In this document: piece after piece, positions 40,963 to 51,436 of the stretch | How positions within the stretch are numbered: position 1 is the first letter of the stretch | Layout: each line of letters starts with the position of its first letter | NCBI GenBank assembly: GCA_022570795.1 | Contig: JAKUDP010000016.1 | Coordinates: forward strand, 930,001-994,000 | Length of the DNA: 64,000 bases | DNA from: Sphaerulina vaccinii | Taxonomy: Eukaryota; Ascomycota; Dothideomycetes; Mycosphaerellales; Mycosphaerellaceae | Reading direction: 5' to 3' | Notes under the pieces: model-generated | Told to the model about the DNA's origin: nothing | Databases searched by the model: none | What the model saw: only the letters and a program-made list of their open reading frames with translations | Position numbers and translations under genes: made by a program

Positions 40963-43695
40963 AGACAAAAGACGTGCTCGCCGAACTGTAAGTACCACCC
41001 CACTTCACCTTTCACACGACTATCACTGACGCACTGTCACAGCTTCCCTGGTAGGGGGCGGCGGGCACGTCCAAAGCAGCACCGCAGGGCCAGACCAGGT
41101 AAGAATCCCTCGAACCTGGCTGGCTCTGCGGTGCCAAATCGAGGCTCGCGACTCCAAGCAGCTGAGCTTCGCCACTTCGACTGTCAACCAACTTCTTGAC
41201 GAGAACAGGGCATGGGTAAGCAAAGCGGCACATCACATCACACAATACGTGCTAACACGGCGCAGGTTTGTTTGGCATGGGCTATCAGGTCAATCGTCCG
41301 GCGTGCTCGCTACCCTCGTAAGTTGCGCCACCTCAACATCAACCTCGACTCACCACTTGCACGACCATTACTGACAACAACGATCAGATCAGAGAATCAG
41401 TGGACGACAGCCCATTGATGGTGGGTGGCGGGCACGTCAAGGACAGAGAAATGGCAGTGGCGAAATGTGTACGAAAAGACGGTGGAGGATACTGTAGCTG
41501 TTGAATCAAAAGCTTCTACGTCTCAATGCTTCTCACTTTCCATGGAGAGTGCCTCAAAAGTAAGTAATGTCCCTGCTGGGTCCACTCCATGCCGCCTGTT
41601 TTCGCGTGAGTGCTTGAGCCAAGTCGATCCCGCTGACTCTCGATACATCAGCCCCGTTCTACTCTACCGTCCCTCACATCCTCTCGCAACTCCTCCTTCT
41701 CGCAAATGCCACGACGACCACAGCACCGACTCCAATCGCCACACGCTACCACAACCTTCCGATGGTTTCGAGAAGACACCTGCGCCACGACGGCAAAAGA
41801 AGGATCGTCAGCACAAAGACATGCCACCAGGCGATGATGTGCGGCCATTGTGCCTTGCCTTAGAACACTCTTGTCTTTCAACAGACGCTCAAGGTGGCCG
41901 CTGTTCAAGCAGCGTAAGTCAGACCTACGGCTTACACCGTTTTCGACAACACCAATGATGACTCATGGGAAGAAACGATTGTTATTGCTTGATAAACGAT
42001 GTATTGGCAATTCTTGCCTGCAGGACGACCGTGCCGACGACATGCACAAGTACCAACCGGAGAAGCCAATTGAGGAGCACGATCTGGAGCGTCTCGCCGG
42101 GCTGATCAAGGAGTGTGGCATCAAGTTCGAGACCAAGTGCGTCGAAGACAGTACGTTGGAGATATGTCCTACGTTTCCTAACCCGACGACATGAGCAAGC
42201 ACAAGCACAAGCCGGAGAAGTCGGGACGAGATCATAGATGTGGTGAAAGCAGTAGAGAGACTACTCAAGCCTTTGTATGCCGTTGCAGCCTGTCGTTCTC
42301 TGTTTCGGCAGCACCTTCGTCAGACGATGCCAGATTCCACACTGTTGCCGCAATCAACATGTAGTATCATGAGAAGGAATCTTGACATCTTCTACTGCCT
42401 CTCGAAGAGTCAACACATTGTACTTCCCACGTGCATTGTTCGTCGCCTTCACCTGCTTATGCTCTTGTCTACTATCGCGTCCTTGGACCTGACCATGCCA
42501 CTCTGGTTGCTGTCCTTATAACAAGCCAGTATCCGGCAACGAACAGAGAGTGGTAGACTAGAGGTGTTTTGTAGTCGTTGCGACTCCATGCTGAACGTGA
42601 GATGAGGACCATGCCACTCATGCTGGCATCCGTCATAACTTTATGGCAAGCACTTCTGTAACACGAGCTGGCTCATAATGAGACAGCCACGGAGTCATGC
42701 TTGGGTGAGCTCATTGCGGTCGTCTGCGTCTGGTAGACATCTTGAATCTTCGGATTCGAAGACAGTTATTGTCCAGAGAGTGAGAGCGAAAGCCTGGAGA
42801 CAGATCTCGCCCGTGTGCGTCTCTAGATGCGCTTCTCACCACCAAAAGCCTTGTAAGGCTACTTCGTCCTGAGATGTGATCGTCGTTGGAGGAGATGCAG
42901 GAACAAGTTTCACAAGCTTCACTTTGCCGCACGGCCCTTTCCTTCCACCCTTCCGCACGATCGACATCCACAAATCTCCGAAACCACTCCACCTCCCTGT
43001 TCCACGCAGCTTCACGAGAACCACTTCTTTGCCCTTCATAGGCTGCTCTCGAGAAGCGAAGCATGTGTCAGACCAGTCTCCAGGTTCTGACTGGAGCCAA
43101 GCTGGCAAGCTGCATCGTGAGTGTATGCATGATAAGATTTGATATGGAGCTTCTCGTGCCTGGCCTTTGAGATGAAGAGGACCAACAGGAACGGCTTCCT
43201 CAACGCGCTGAACGCGCTTGGATCAAATCGGGTCCTGCGAAGAAAGACGTTGGCGATCTCGAAGACGGGCCGCGTGATCAAGACCGAGCGGCTGCACTTT
43301 GAAGACTTCTTGACCTTTGCTTGCTCACCTTCTTGCTTCTCTTTTGCTCTGGTTCGCGCTTGACACTCATTCACTCAGCCTTATCACTGTCGTTACTGCT
43401 TTCGTTGTCGGTCTTTACCCCATTCGTTCACTGTCATTCACTCGCATTGCAGGCGTCCACAGCATCCAGACCTTTTCGCACAAAATTGCATGATTGCATT
43501 GCATTCCAGACCAAATACCGGCATCTGAAACGACATCACGCGACCAAACACACCTACAACCTCACCTCTACGAAGCCGACACATCGCAAGCAGAAAGCAA
43601 GAGCCAAGGCACCAAGCAAGAAGACAGAAGACGTCAACGAAGCGCATCTCCAACAGAAACCAGCTGCAAACGAAGGAGAAGAGAAAGAACACAAA

Positions 43696-44040
43696 ATGGC
43701 AGTTCCCCGCGACCCAGCATTCTGGAAAAGGTTCTCCACAGCCGTACACATGGATGAAGAGTTGGCAGCTCAAGGACCACAGAAGCCTGAGTATGTTTTC
43801 TCTTCACCAAGCAGTTCAGCTTGATGGCAGACATTCAGATATTGACTTTCTTCTCTCAGAGATAACTGGCTCCTACGACAAAAGCGCAAGTCCTCCCGCC
43901 GCACATGGGTCTGCTACGGCTTCTGGCTTAGTTTCCTGATCTTCGTGGCTGCGATTGTCATTGTCATTATCTGGCTCCTCAACAACGGATACTTCAGTGG
44001 AAGTAACAAATCTTCAAGCGGGGATGCGAGCTCGGATTGA
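43696..44040 (+). CDS. Small single-pass membrane protein, conserved-looking
   Basis: Exons 43696..43790 and 43860..44040 flank a 69-nt intron (GTATGT..TCTCAG, phase 2) and give 91 residues. It starts MAVPRDPAFWKRFSTAVHMD. After a basic stretch (RQKRKSSRRTW) there is one membrane helix (FWLSFLIFVAAIVIVIIWLL), and it ends in a Ser/Gly/Asp tail. The basic residues before the helix suggest the N-terminus faces the cytosol. The frame is open upstream as well, but that part reads like a leader and the ACAAAATGG context favours this start. I recall similar short N-termini (PRDPxFWKRFS) in other ascomycete proteins of unknown function, without being able to check. Confidence 0.72.
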
Positions 44041-44367
44041 GATGGTGGGAGTATGGCGTGAGCAGTGAGCAGTGAGCAGTGAGCTAGCTCATTGTTAATG
44101 GAAATGAACTTGCTCGAGAGAGGAGAGACTCGGGATCTGTGCATGCATTGGGAGAGCGAACCTTAGCGCGCACAGGATGAGCTGGCACAGATGTTCAGAC
44201 CAGTGCTATGATATGATGACACTACTGGAAAATGGGAACCACAGGAACATAAAACCTGTACATAGACTTGGGCGTGAAATGCCAAAAAGCTTTTAATTTC
44301 TGACTGTATTGTACACTACTACAGCATATCATCATGCTCTCTCGTAAAGCATATTGCAACCATGCAT
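44041..44367. repeat. Intergenic region with a short GTGAGCA tandem repeat
   Basis: 327 bp between convergent reading frames. A perfect 7-bp repeat GTGAGCA occurs four times at about 44058-44085. Otherwise nothing recognised. Confidence 0.6.
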
Positions 44368-44760
44368 TCATGCCATTTCCTCGAGCATGGAGAATGAGCG
44401 AGTCACAGAGTAGCTGTAGGAAGTCCTGTGCGCGACCAATGTGCCGTCTTTGTGGAATACCTCGTTTGTCGAGCCACCCTTGTCCTTCCACCGCGTGATC
44501 GTGATAGAACCGCCGGGTGCACACATGATTTTCAGAATGCCATCAGGCGAGGTGTAGTTGCCTTGAAGCGTTTCGACTTGGGGAGTCGATCTTGGACCTG
44601 TCCCAACACCGCCTCGTGGCCTTCGTTTCTTTCGTTTCTTAGAGAGATGCTCCTCTGGCCACTCCTCATGCTTGACCTCTGCCTCCTCATCCTTGACCTT
44701 TACAGACTCATCCTTGATCCCCACTTCCTCATTCTCCAGCTTCACTGCGCTCTGATCCTC
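44368..44760 (-). other. 130-codon open frame continuing in frame after the U2AF stop codon
   Basis: Directly after the TAG at 44761-44763 the same frame runs on for 130 sense codons to a stop at 44368. It has no ATG near its beginning. Composition looks coding: an acidic-basic alternating stretch (KDESVKVKDEEAEVKHEE), a basic nuclear-signal-like patch (KKRKKRRPRGG), then a compact part (GNYTSPDGILKIMCAPGG; STNEVFHKDGTLVAH). I found no GT-AG intron of workable size that removes the TAG and keeps the frame. It could be a readthrough extension, a recently severed C-terminus, or an exon of a separate gene. Not recognised as a family. Confidence 0.5.
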
Positions 44761-45390
44761 CTAGTACCTTGGCTTCAGTGGCTCTGGGGAAGCACTTCTC
44801 GTAACACTTCTCTCATCTCTTCCTCTCTCCCTCAACCACTTCTTCGTAGCCAACTCCAATTCCCTCTCCAACTCTGGTCCAGGCTCCTTGCGATGAATGA
44901 AGTTACAGAACCCGCCACGCACACATCCCTCCCCACTATTCAGTCTGCAACACGCTTCTCTGAAGTCCGTGACAGGTGAAAGCTCGCAGTATATGGGCCT
45001 CGCAGCATACCACCTCGAGTTCAATGCATCACACGCCTTCTGCGCCGAGTCCTCATACTTGAACCGCGCATACACATTCCCGATCAAATGATCATTGTTG
45101 TTATCGCATACCACGACCTCCTCGATTTCTCCGTACTTGCACATCTCACACCAGAAATCTTCGTAGAAGGCATCGAAGTGGTTCTGAAGTTGTTGTGGGT
45201 TCATGCGAGATTTGTTGTCGTAGGCGGGGTTCTGGTAGAGGTTTGGGAGGAGAATCGTCTGCGAGTAGGATGGTTTGACGTGTTTGCGAGAGCAGCGGTC
45301 GCCGTGGCGGCAGGCGCCGATTTTGTAGTAGAAACTGCAGTTGACTTTGTCTTGTTCTGTGCCGAAGATGGAAGCGAGGTAGTTGGCCAT
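44761..45390 (-). CDS. U2AF1: U2AF small subunit (U2AF35/U2AF23), splicing factor
   Basis: Single-exon frame of 209 residues from ATG 45390 (MANYLASIFG), the usual length of fungal U2AF23. First CCCH zinc finger: CSFYYKIGACRHGDRCSRKH (Cys18, Cys27, Cys33, His37). The U2AF-homology RRM follows (about 45-145: FYEDFWCEMCKYGEIEEVVV; HLIGNVYARFKYEDSAQKAC). Second CCCH finger: CCRLNSGEGCVRGGFCNFIH. It ends with an Arg/Glu helix and PLKPRY. In the nucleus it pairs with the large U2AF subunit and reads the 3' splice-site AG. All zinc ligands are intact. The frame continues after the stop, described separately. Confidence 0.95.
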   Translation of the reverse strand: MANYLASIFGTEQDKVNCSFYYKIGACRHGDRCSRKHVKPSYSQTILLPNLYQNPAYDNKSRMNPQQLQNHFDAFYEDFWCEMCKYGEIEEVVVCDNNNDHLIGNVYARFKYEDSAQKACDALNSRWYAARPIYCELSPVTDFREACCRLNSGEGCVRGGFCNFIHRKEPGPELERELELATKKWLRERGRDERSVTRSASPEPLKPRY

Positions 45391-46728
45391 GATCGCGATG
45401 TGGTGGCGAGGACTGCTGTGGTGTTAAGTGTGCGCGTTTGTGTTTGCGCGGTGGTAGGGTGTGTTGACGGTGATGGTTTGGCAGTGGAAGTGTTGCTGTC
45501 GCGCAAGAAGGAAGCTCAAGTTCGCGAGGAAGGCGCTTTGACCACCTGCCTTATGTCAGCATTTATGGCCTTAGGCTAGAAAGTTCCACCTTTTTCTCCT
45601 TCCCTCCCTCTCACGCTCACCCATCTAACGTCGGAAATGCTCTCTGAAAAATGGGGTCATAAGGGCGATGCGCTCTGTCTAGGAACACGATGGCCTGGTG
45701 CTCGCAGATCCACGGAGCTGGTGTCGAACCGGTCACAACTTTCCGGCGTTTGGCTGCTTGACGCGAGCATGACTATCGAAAGTCATTTCTAATGTTCGCC
45801 AGAGCTGCTTACGCTCGCTCAAATACACCGACTTCACAAGACATATATCTGCAGAAGCCTGTGGTCACGATGGCCTTCCAAGAAGAGGTCGATCCTGGCT
45901 ACAGTCTTACTTCGACGATACTGTATATCCATCAACTTCATGGCCCCTAAGCGTATCGATCAAGATCGCAAGAGCTACCTGTACGATGCTAGAAGAACAC
46001 TTCTTGGTAAGCCTAACAAAAGAAGCGGGTCGCAAAGGTAGCGGATATATCACCGCAATTGAGTGGCACACATCAATACCTTGTCAATGCGCATTCCAGT
46101 CTTCCTGAATGCTGCCTTCTCTGGTCTGTCAGATGTCCGAAGGTCTCTCGAAGAGCTTCAGGACAAGTGCTAACAACGCATCAAAGTCTTACTTGTCAAA
46201 TCTTCTCTTTCATATCTCGAGCACATATGCATATACCTTCAACATCATCGTCATGATCTCCGCTCATCCATCCTTGGCACTTCCTGATGGCATCTTAGGG
46301 TTGCATAAACCACAACGATGTGCATGGGATCCAAGGTTCGCCTCTACCATCCGCTAGTCCTGATCAACATATCAATGTTTGAGAAGTTGGAGATCGATTC
46401 GTTCGTCGGTGAAAAAGCTCGAATTATCGAATTTTCTGAAATGTTGGTTTCTTGAGATTGTGACCTTACCACCACACACTTTTTCTGGGACAAGAGAAGT
46501 TGGTCGGATATTTGCGTTGATGACCAGTAGTATCGTTTCAATGCGTATCGCACCAAGTCCAATATGCTGTCTGTCATCGGAGCTATTCGCGGCAAGCATC
46601 TATTGCGCAAGACCAAAACTAATAGCGATACGATCGTGCTCTCGCGGACGTAGCAACTAGAGATTCGCAGAGATGCATCAGTCGTACTTGCCTGCCAGCA
46701 TAGTCAGTATCGCAAAAAAGCCTGTCCT
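45391..46728. other. Intergenic region upstream of U2AF
   Basis: Contains the U2AF promoter. No gene recognised. Diverged repeats link about 46520-46650 with 46840-46960: both have TTTCAATGC, then GCAAGACMAWWACT, then GCGATACGRTYGTG. Confidence 0.4.
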
Positions 46729-46810
46729 CTCCCATCTCCACATCTTCCTTTTCGTTGCCAACGTCGTCTGCTGCGAGTGGAGCGCCAGTTGGCGGACGTG
46801 ATCGCGGAGG
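46729..46810 (-). repeat. Relic duplication of the Rpd3 deacetylase tail sequence
   Basis: 82 bp closely matching 47381-47456 inside the deacetylase's last exon, same orientation. On the minus strand it encodes GAPLAADDVGNEKEDVEMG, against GAPISADDVGNEKEDVEMG in the gene. A 6-bp length difference keeps the frame. Sequence on both sides is unrelated to the gene, so this is a displaced short copy about 0.65 kb 3' of its source. Confidence 0.8.
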
Positions 46811-47252
46811 GATATTATCGCATAAAGATCTCATTTCACTTACGATTAAACCTTATTTCAATGCTTATGCTTCGAAATTTGGCCATGTCATTCGCAAGGA
46901 AAGTATCTCTGTTTTGCAAGACAATTACTGACAGCGATACGGTTGTGCCCTCTATGGCATAGTGTGCGCAGAGAACGGAGAGAAGGTATGTATACTTCTG
47001 TAACGAAAGTTGTTAACAAAGACTGCCAATTTTACCAACGCCGCGCTAAACAACAACCCACTTTGTGAGATCCATGCATGCCTCTCTGATTCACTCACGA
47101 ATCATACCACGACTCGCTCACCAACCCAGACGCCTCAGTCGCTCGCTACTCGCAGGGAAGGGTGATCGAAAATCACATTTCGCCTCGTGAATACCCTTCG
47201 CTCGGTCGAGCAAGAAGACCTTAGGACAACCGAAAGGAGAATATTGGCAGTG
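46811..47252. other. 3' region of the deacetylase gene
   Basis: 440 bp that should include the deacetylase 3' UTR and one of two diverged repeat copies (near 46840-46960). Somewhat AT-rich at 46830-46900. No gene seen. Confidence 0.4.
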
Positions 47253-49310
47253 CTATGCCGCTGGCGGACCCGATGAGCTTGCGGCAATCTCTGTAGTAGC
47301 TTCAGCCGTGGCATCGTCAGTTTCGCGCTGTTGCTTGGCTTCTTCCTTTTCTGCTTGTTTCTCTGAAGACGGCCCGTCGTCTCCCATCTCCACATCTTCC
47401 TTCTCGTTGCCAACGTCGTCCGCTGAGATTGGAGCGCCAGCAGGTGATCGCGGAGGAGTATTGACCTGTGCAGCTGGCCCAGGTGCGTCTTGCATCTCAT
47501 CGTCCGCCTCATCGCCATCATCTTCGGCGCCGACTTCGGATTTATTCGAGGTGTCTTCAAGCTTGGGCTGGGGAGCAGAAGTCAAAGAGCCCGGCCGAGG
47601 TGATCGAGCCTTGTCTGCGAGGATCGCTTGTGAGACTGACGCATTCGCTTGGGCAATATCAGCCGCACCGTCCATCTGCATGTTATCGTTGAGCCCATCT
47701 TCATCATCATCTGCATCGCCATTGACACTACGCGAATCGTCATCGGCAGGCGTGTTAGCGCCACTGTCGTCTTGAGGAGCATGTGGATTCTGTACGTCCA
47801 TGATCCCAATTCTCCTGGCAGCTGGTGGTTTCCTCAAACCATTTTCGTAGTTCAGACCTTCATCCTCAGAATCTTCATCATCGAGGTCATTTGTAGTGTG
47901 CTTATCGTAAGAACGTTGATTCCACCTTCGATCCTTGCTCTCCTCCGCATCAGCTTCTTCGTCATCTTCTCTCGCCTCTCGCTCGTCGAAAGTCTCGCCT
48001 TCGCCATCAGGACCAGAGTTGTGCATGCCGAGCGGCTCGCGAGGGACGTCGTGCATTTGCACACTTGGTGCGTGTTGTGTTGTGCGCTTCAGGTTCTCCA
48101 GGACTTGCTGCTTGATCTTTTCCAGATATTCCCTTGAGTTTGCATTCTCCATGTTACTAGCTTTGACGTCCAGCTCAAAGTCCGGGCTGTAGTATTCGTA
48201 GTAGTCCGTAAAAGGAAGATCGGGACCCATATTCACGCCGACCAACTGGCCAGTCTCGTATGCCCAAGTGCGCGCGACGTTACGCATAGTATAGCCTCCA
48301 CCACCAAGCACGAGCGTGGGAAGATTGAAGCTCTTGACATAGTTGACACAATTGGCGTGCCCTCGCATGCTCAGATTGAAGCAGCCCAGTCTGTCCCCAG
48401 AGAGCGAGTCACCACCGCACTGCAAGACCACGGCGGTAGGTTTGTAGTATTCCATGACCCAGCCGATGCACGGTTCGAATATGCCCTTGTAGCTTTCGTC
48501 GTCAATGCCATCTCGCAGCGGGAAATTGACAGAGTAGTGCTTTCCCTGTCCCACGCCAATATCTCTCAGTTCGCCGGTGCCAGGAAAGTACTCGCCGTAC
48601 TTGTGAAAGGAGACGGTCATGACACGGTCGGTCGAGTAGAAAGCTTCCTCAACACCATCTCCATGATGCACATCGATATCGATGTAGAGGACGCGTTCGT
48701 GAAAGCGGAGCAGCTCAAGAATGCCGAGGACAATGTCTGTACGCGATTCGAGTCAGTATTCGCGTTCATCTAGCAAGTGGGAGGAATTGTACACACCGTT
48801 CACGTAGCAGAAACCAGATGCCTCGCTCTTCTTCGCGTGATGCAGACCTCCAGCCCAATTTACAGCCACGTCGCACTTGCCTCTGTTCAATCGCGCAGCG
48901 CCCTCCATGGACCCGCCAGCACTGATCCCACAGAACTCAAACAGGCCGTCAAACACAGGGCAGTCATCCCCGACATTATAGCGTCCTTGCTCTTTCATAA
49001 AGTTGTCCATGTTGTCAGGCGTGACACGCTGCAGAAAGTCGACATACTCATCAGTGTGGAACTGGGTCATCTCGTATTTGCTCGCAGGCTTTGCACGATA
49101 TATCTCCAGCTTCTTGTACAACCCATAATTCATAATCAGTGAGTGGGCCATCCGAATGCGATGTGGTTTCATGGGATGTCCTGCATTATAGGCGTAGTTG
49201 CCGACATCGCTGTCGTAGAAATAAGCGACCTTCTTGGGCTGTGAGGGCGCAGCGTTCGTTCCTGTGCCTGGCGCATCGATGGGCGTGTAGCCACCTGCGC
49301 CTTGAGGCAT
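47253..49310 (-). CDS. rpdA: Class I histone deacetylase, Rpd3 type
   Basis: Exons 48797..49310 and 47253..48736 flank a 60-nt intron (GTGTGT..GTACAG, phase 1) and give 665 residues. The join rebuilds SGFCYVNDIVLGI. Catalytic features: tandem His WAGGLHHAKKSEASG (157/158), zinc-site DIDVHHGDGVEEAF (191-204), FHKYGEYFPGTGE, and GGGGYTMRNVARTW. The first ~390 residues are the deacetylase domain. The last ~270 are an acidic, disordered extension (AREDDEEADAEESKD, DDDEDGLNDN), as in filamentous-fungal RpdA, which has a longer tail than yeast Rpd3. It removes acetyl groups from histones H3/H4 within Sin3-type repressor complexes in the nucleus. Part of the tail has been copied to 46729-46810. Divergent from RPN11. 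Confidence 0.96.
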
Positions 49311-49802
49311 GATGGGCTGGCTGTTGCTCTATCAGGCCTGGTTCTCTGGCGGTTGTTCTGGTAATCGATCTTCTTGCTGGACTGGTTGTGATGTCTCCGA
49401 ATATGAAGTTGTTGACGATGCGCTGGTATGTTACGTCCTGTTGGTATATTTCATTTCAGCGTGGGTCGTGAATGTGAGGACGGAGGAAGAGAGGCACATG
49501 CGAACCAAAGGGAAGCTAGGAAGCTAGAAGCTAGAAATGCCAAGACGGAGCTTTGACTTCGATGCAGGCGCGTGCGCCATCTGCCTTGACTGCTTGACTG
49601 GTACTGTAACCACACGTACTCTTACCACGACAACTCCATCTTCGACATCGACATCGCGCCACTACTCATCATCACCAATCCGACCACCGCAGTCTCTCAA
49701 TCTCCAACGGAAGAAGTCACTCAAGCGACTTCCGTCAGGACAACACCTTAAGCACAACATCAGTGCATCAGCACTCTACACCCACATCACACTCCAGCCA
49801 AC
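49311..49802. promoter_or_regulatory. Divergent promoter, deacetylase / RPN11
   Basis: 492 bp between the start codons of two divergently read housekeeping genes. The RPN11 side is rich in CA and TC runs just before its ATG, a common leader composition. I could not identify a proteasome-type control element with confidence. Confidence 0.5.
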
Positions 49803-50914
49803 ATGGACCGGTTATCGCGAATGCTGGCGGCCGCGCAGGGCATGGGTGGTGGTGGAGGCGCGCCAGCTCAGGACACGAACATCATCGACAATGCGGAAAC
49901 AGTCTATATCTCATCGCTGGCTCTACTGAAGATGCTGAGGCACGGACGAGCTGGTGTGCCGATGGAAGTCATGGGTCTGATGCTGGGAGAATTTGTCGAT
50001 GACTACACAGTACGAGTGGTGGATGTGTTCGCCATGCCACAGTCAGGAACAGGAGTGTCGGTTGAGGCAGTAGATCCTGTCTTCCAGACCAAGATGATGG
50101 ACATGCTTAGACAGACGGGGAGGTGAGAACAGACTATACTCTTCCCTTCAGCACAGGTCACTTGCTAACCATGCGCAGACCAGAGACCGTTGTCGGCTGG
50201 TACCACTCACATCCAGGTTTCGGCTGCTGGCTTTCCTCCGTCGATATCAACACGCAACAGTCCTTCGAACAGCTCACACCACGCGCCGTCGCCGTCGTCA
50301 TCGACCCCATCCAGTCCGTCAAGGGCAAAGTGGTGATCGATGCCTTTCGATTGATCAACCCACAGACTCTTATGCTTGGCCAGGAGCCTCGACAAACGAC
50401 GTCCAACTTGGGTCATCTCAATAAGCCCTCCATCCAAGCCCTCATTCACGGCCTGAACCGTCATTACTACTCTATTGGCATCGGCTATCGCAAGACCGCC
50501 CTCGAAGAAGCCATGCTCATGAATCTTCACAAGACAGTCTGGACCGAAGCTCTTACCATGCCCGATTTCGCAGCAGAAGGCACGAGGAATGAGGCAAATC
50601 TGAAGAAGCTGGTTTCGCTTGCAGAAGGCTACGAGAAGCGTGTCAAGGAAGAGACGGAGCTGACGAAAGAGCAACTACGGACGCGTTATGTCGGAAAGGT
50701 GGACCCGAAAAAGCACATCGAGACAGTCGGGCAAGAGCTGATCGAGGACAACATCGTGTCTGTAAGCAGACAAATGATCGATAAGGAGGCTAGCGTGCCA
50801 ACTTCAGCTGTCGATGGTCTGGGCAGCGCGCGAGTGAATGGAAAAGCAAATGGTACTGCTGCGAACGGTAATGGACAGGCTTTTGGCGGGATGGAGATCG
50901 ATGAGGACCTCTAG
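49803..50914 (+). CDS. rpn11: 26S proteasome lid deubiquitinase Rpn11 (JAMM)
   Basis: Exons 49803..50122 and 50179..50914 flank a 56-nt intron (GTGAGA..GCGCAG, phase 2) and give 351 residues. The start (MDRLSRML) has context CCAACATGG. The intron falls just before the active site; the join reads RQTGRPETVVGWYHSHPGFG. JAMM zinc residues are intact: His116, His118 and Asp129 in HSHPGFGCWLSSVD, with Glu in VPMEVMGLMLGEF. Rpn11 removes ubiquitin chains from substrates at the proteasome entrance, paired with Rpn8. The C-terminus has an extra Asn/Gly/Ala-rich part (NGKANGTAANGNGQ) and ends MEIDEDL, a little longer than yeast Rpn11. Confidence 0.96.
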
Positions 50915-51436
50915 TCTAGGCCTCGTGTTTGGCATCAGACTGAGACCTGCTACTCCACCGATGGCGAACTGAATACAACATCAGAGTTGGAGCCTACCGC
51001 GCAGGAGGATGATATTCTCCATGGCGCTCTGAACAGGAGTAAAACACACTAGGACTAAATGACTGCTACTTCCTCCACGACATTAGACTACCACACGCTG
51101 TACTATAAGCATGAGCTTGGCGCAGAGAGGGAAGGCCTCCGCAAGAGGAAGGGCTTTCGTGCATGGCATGGCATATCTAGAGCTGGTCAGCTAGCTAGGT
51201 AGCTATCTACTGCAGCATGAAATTACGCTTGAAGTATCAGTCTCACTCGACATTCGAGTGATCGGACATCCCAGTACGCGACTCTGCAGACGATACCCCT
51301 GCACCCTATAATCATTGGTATCCTTAGCGAGCAGCTGACCGCAGTGCGATGGCGCAGCCTCAAGCTGTAGCCTGATAACTTCGCTCGTGGACACTCTCGA
51401 CCAGAGCATACTTTTCGACATATCTACGACTTGGTC
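50915..51436. other. Intergenic region
   Basis: 520 bp between two plus-strand genes. Contains short AGCTAGCT-like runs near 51180-51210. No gene or RNA recognised. Confidence 0.5.

Larger units (their letters stand above)
35244..43695. other. Gene-poor mosaic of fragments and diverged short repeats
   Basis: About 8.4 kb with normal GC and no convincing complete gene. Observed pieces: a 360-bp-spaced duplication (near 36340-36520 and 36690-36870); a diverged direct duplication (37754-37888 and 40206-40344); coding-like scraps such as KAEYIMEQTDKTKADVSGGA (near 36896-36955) and NNNLPLVDLRRAGWKGRM (near 37140-37195); GGCGGGCACGTC at both 41057 and 41429; and PEKPIEEHDLERLAGLIKEC near 42060-42120. 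Exon-like stretches are followed by GT donors and preceded by YAG acceptors, so the pieces look gene-derived rather than transposon-derived. It is not RIP-mutated. Confidence 0.5.

Noticed and set aside
34223..43695. A Starship-type giant transposon
   Set aside because: No DUF3435 tyrosine recombinase, terminal repeats or cargo typical of such elements was found.
44720..44765. A short GTACTA..GCAG intron that would splice U2AF past its TAG
   Set aside because: It would be about 23 nt, far below the 47-nt minimum seen here, and shifts into an early stop; other AG acceptors in range also lose the frame.
45700..45760. A GGTTCGACACC box resembling a tRNA B box (minus strand)
   Set aside because: The flanking arms do not pair as a T stem and no A box or acceptor stem lies at the right distance.
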